Origin: an uncultured Bacteroidales bacterium
Lineage (GTDB): Bacteria; Bacteroidota; Bacteroidia; Bacteroidales; UBA932
NCBI GenBank assembly: GCA_937898205.1
Contig: CALEJC010000083.1
Coordinates: 1-5,106, forward strand
DNA: 5,106 bases
Reading direction: 5' to 3'
The notes under the pieces were generated by a model that saw only the letters and a list, made by a program, of their open reading frames with translations, made no database searches and was not told the DNA's origin. Numbering within the stretch: position 1 is the first letter of the stretch; each line of letters opens with the position of its first letter. Made by a program: the position numbers and the translations under genes. Below are positions 4,666 to 5,106 of the stretch, one piece after another.

Positions 4666-5106
4666 ATGGCAAGTCAAGATTTAAGATATACGCGTAACAT
4701 CGGTATCATGGCTCACATTGATGCTGGTAAGACAACGACTACGGAGCGTATCTTGTTTTACACAGGTATCAACCACAAGATAGGTGAGACTCACGATGGT
4801 ACAGCTACAATGGACTGGATGGAGCAGGAGCAGGAGCGTGGTATCACTATTACTTCAGCTGCTGTGACTACAAACTGGAAGTACAATGATGAGCAGTTCA
4901 AGATCAACATCATCGACACTCCGGGTCACGTTGACTTCACTGTAGAGGTAGAGCGTTCGCTTCGTATTCTCGATGGTGCTGTTGCTCTTTTCTGTGCTGT
5001 AGGTGGTGTTGAGCCACAGTCAGAGACAGTATGGCGTCAGGCAAACCGTTATAACGTACCACGTATCGGTTTCGTTAACAAGTTGGACCGTAGTGGTGCA
5101 AACTTC
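4666..5106 (+). CDS. fusA: elongation factor G, N-terminal 147 residues (3' end outside window)
   Basis: The frame is open from the ATG at 4666 to the right edge (147 codons, in frame). It is the GTPase domain of EF-G, which drives ribosomal translocation and, with RRF, recycling. Motifs are complete: G1 AHIDAGKTT (16-24), switch I RGITITSAA (58-66), G3 DTPGHVDF (84-91) with the catalytic His88, and G4 NKLDRSGANF (138-147). The intact GTPase motifs mark it as the canonical housekeeping EF-G rather than the GTPase-deficient EF-G2 paralogue described in Bacteroides. The start lies 18 nt after the rpsG stop in an A/T-rich spacer (CTAATAAATAATTGATAT) with no Shine-Dalgarno sequence, so it is cotranscribed with rpsL-rpsG. 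In Bacteroidota this gene is usually followed by rpsJ and the S10 operon, which would lie outside this window. Confidence 0.98.
   Translation, partial: MASQDLRYTRNIGIMAHIDAGKTTTTERILFYTGINHKIGETHDGTATMDWMEQEQERGITITSAAVTTNWKYNDEQFKINIIDTPGHVDFTVEVERSLRILDGAVALFCAVGGVEPQSETVWRQANRYNVPRIGFVNKLDRSGANF

Noticed and set aside
1..5106. A new defence, mobile or biosynthetic system in the window
   Set aside because: All coding space is taken by recognisable core-genome or envelope genes; no transposase, integrase, toxin-antitoxin pair, direct-repeat array, tRNA or attachment site was seen. The unusual signals are regulatory, not a new gene system.

Overview
The window looks like a chromosomal segment from a Bacteroidota (probably Bacteroidales) bacterium. 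The evidence is the style of the promoters (TTTG and TAnnTTTG boxes), the lack of Shine-Dalgarno sequences before start codons, the LptE-family lipoprotein coupled to a sigma-54 activator, a lipoprotein combining an OmpA-like domain with TPRs, and Bacteroidota-type S12, S7 and EF-G sequences. Genus cannot be decided from the sequence alone. No mobile element, CRISPR array, tRNA or rRNA is visible, and no stretch over 120 bases lacks a gene.

Left part (1-1852, minus strand): a tightly packed operon read leftwards. It starts with a sigma-54-dependent enhancer-binding protein without a receiver domain (635-1852), continues with lptE, the outer-membrane LPS-assembly lipoprotein (138-638, 4-nt ATGA overlap), and then a hypothetical protein that runs off the left edge (1-144, 7-nt overlap). 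The overlaps suggest translational coupling, so a transcription factor and an envelope-assembly factor are probably made together.

Middle (1853-3657): a 73-nt divergent promoter region with a Bacteroidota-type -7 box on each strand. It is followed by a 546-residue lipoprotein with an OmpA-like middle domain and a TPR-like C-terminal half (1926-3566). A 91-nt gap then holds a textbook promoter (TTTG-N19-TAnnTTTG) for the ribosomal genes and a GC-rich hairpin with a U-tract. The hairpin starts essentially at the predicted transcription start.

Right part (3658-5106, plus strand): the str operon, rpsL (S12), rpsG (S7) and fusA (EF-G, cut by the right edge). The 117-nt rpsL-rpsG gap contains a long-range 9-bp inverted repeat closing just before the rpsG start, an inner hairpin and an orphan AAAGGAG. 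It is a candidate for S7 feedback control, which is known from the equivalent gap in E. coli.

Most of the window is ordinary core genome. The parts worth a second look are the noncoding ones (the hairpin at the rpsL start site, the rpsL-rpsG gap and the overlapping divergent promoters with a near-leaderless mRNA) and two proteins of unclear specific role, the activator and the OmpA/TPR lipoprotein.
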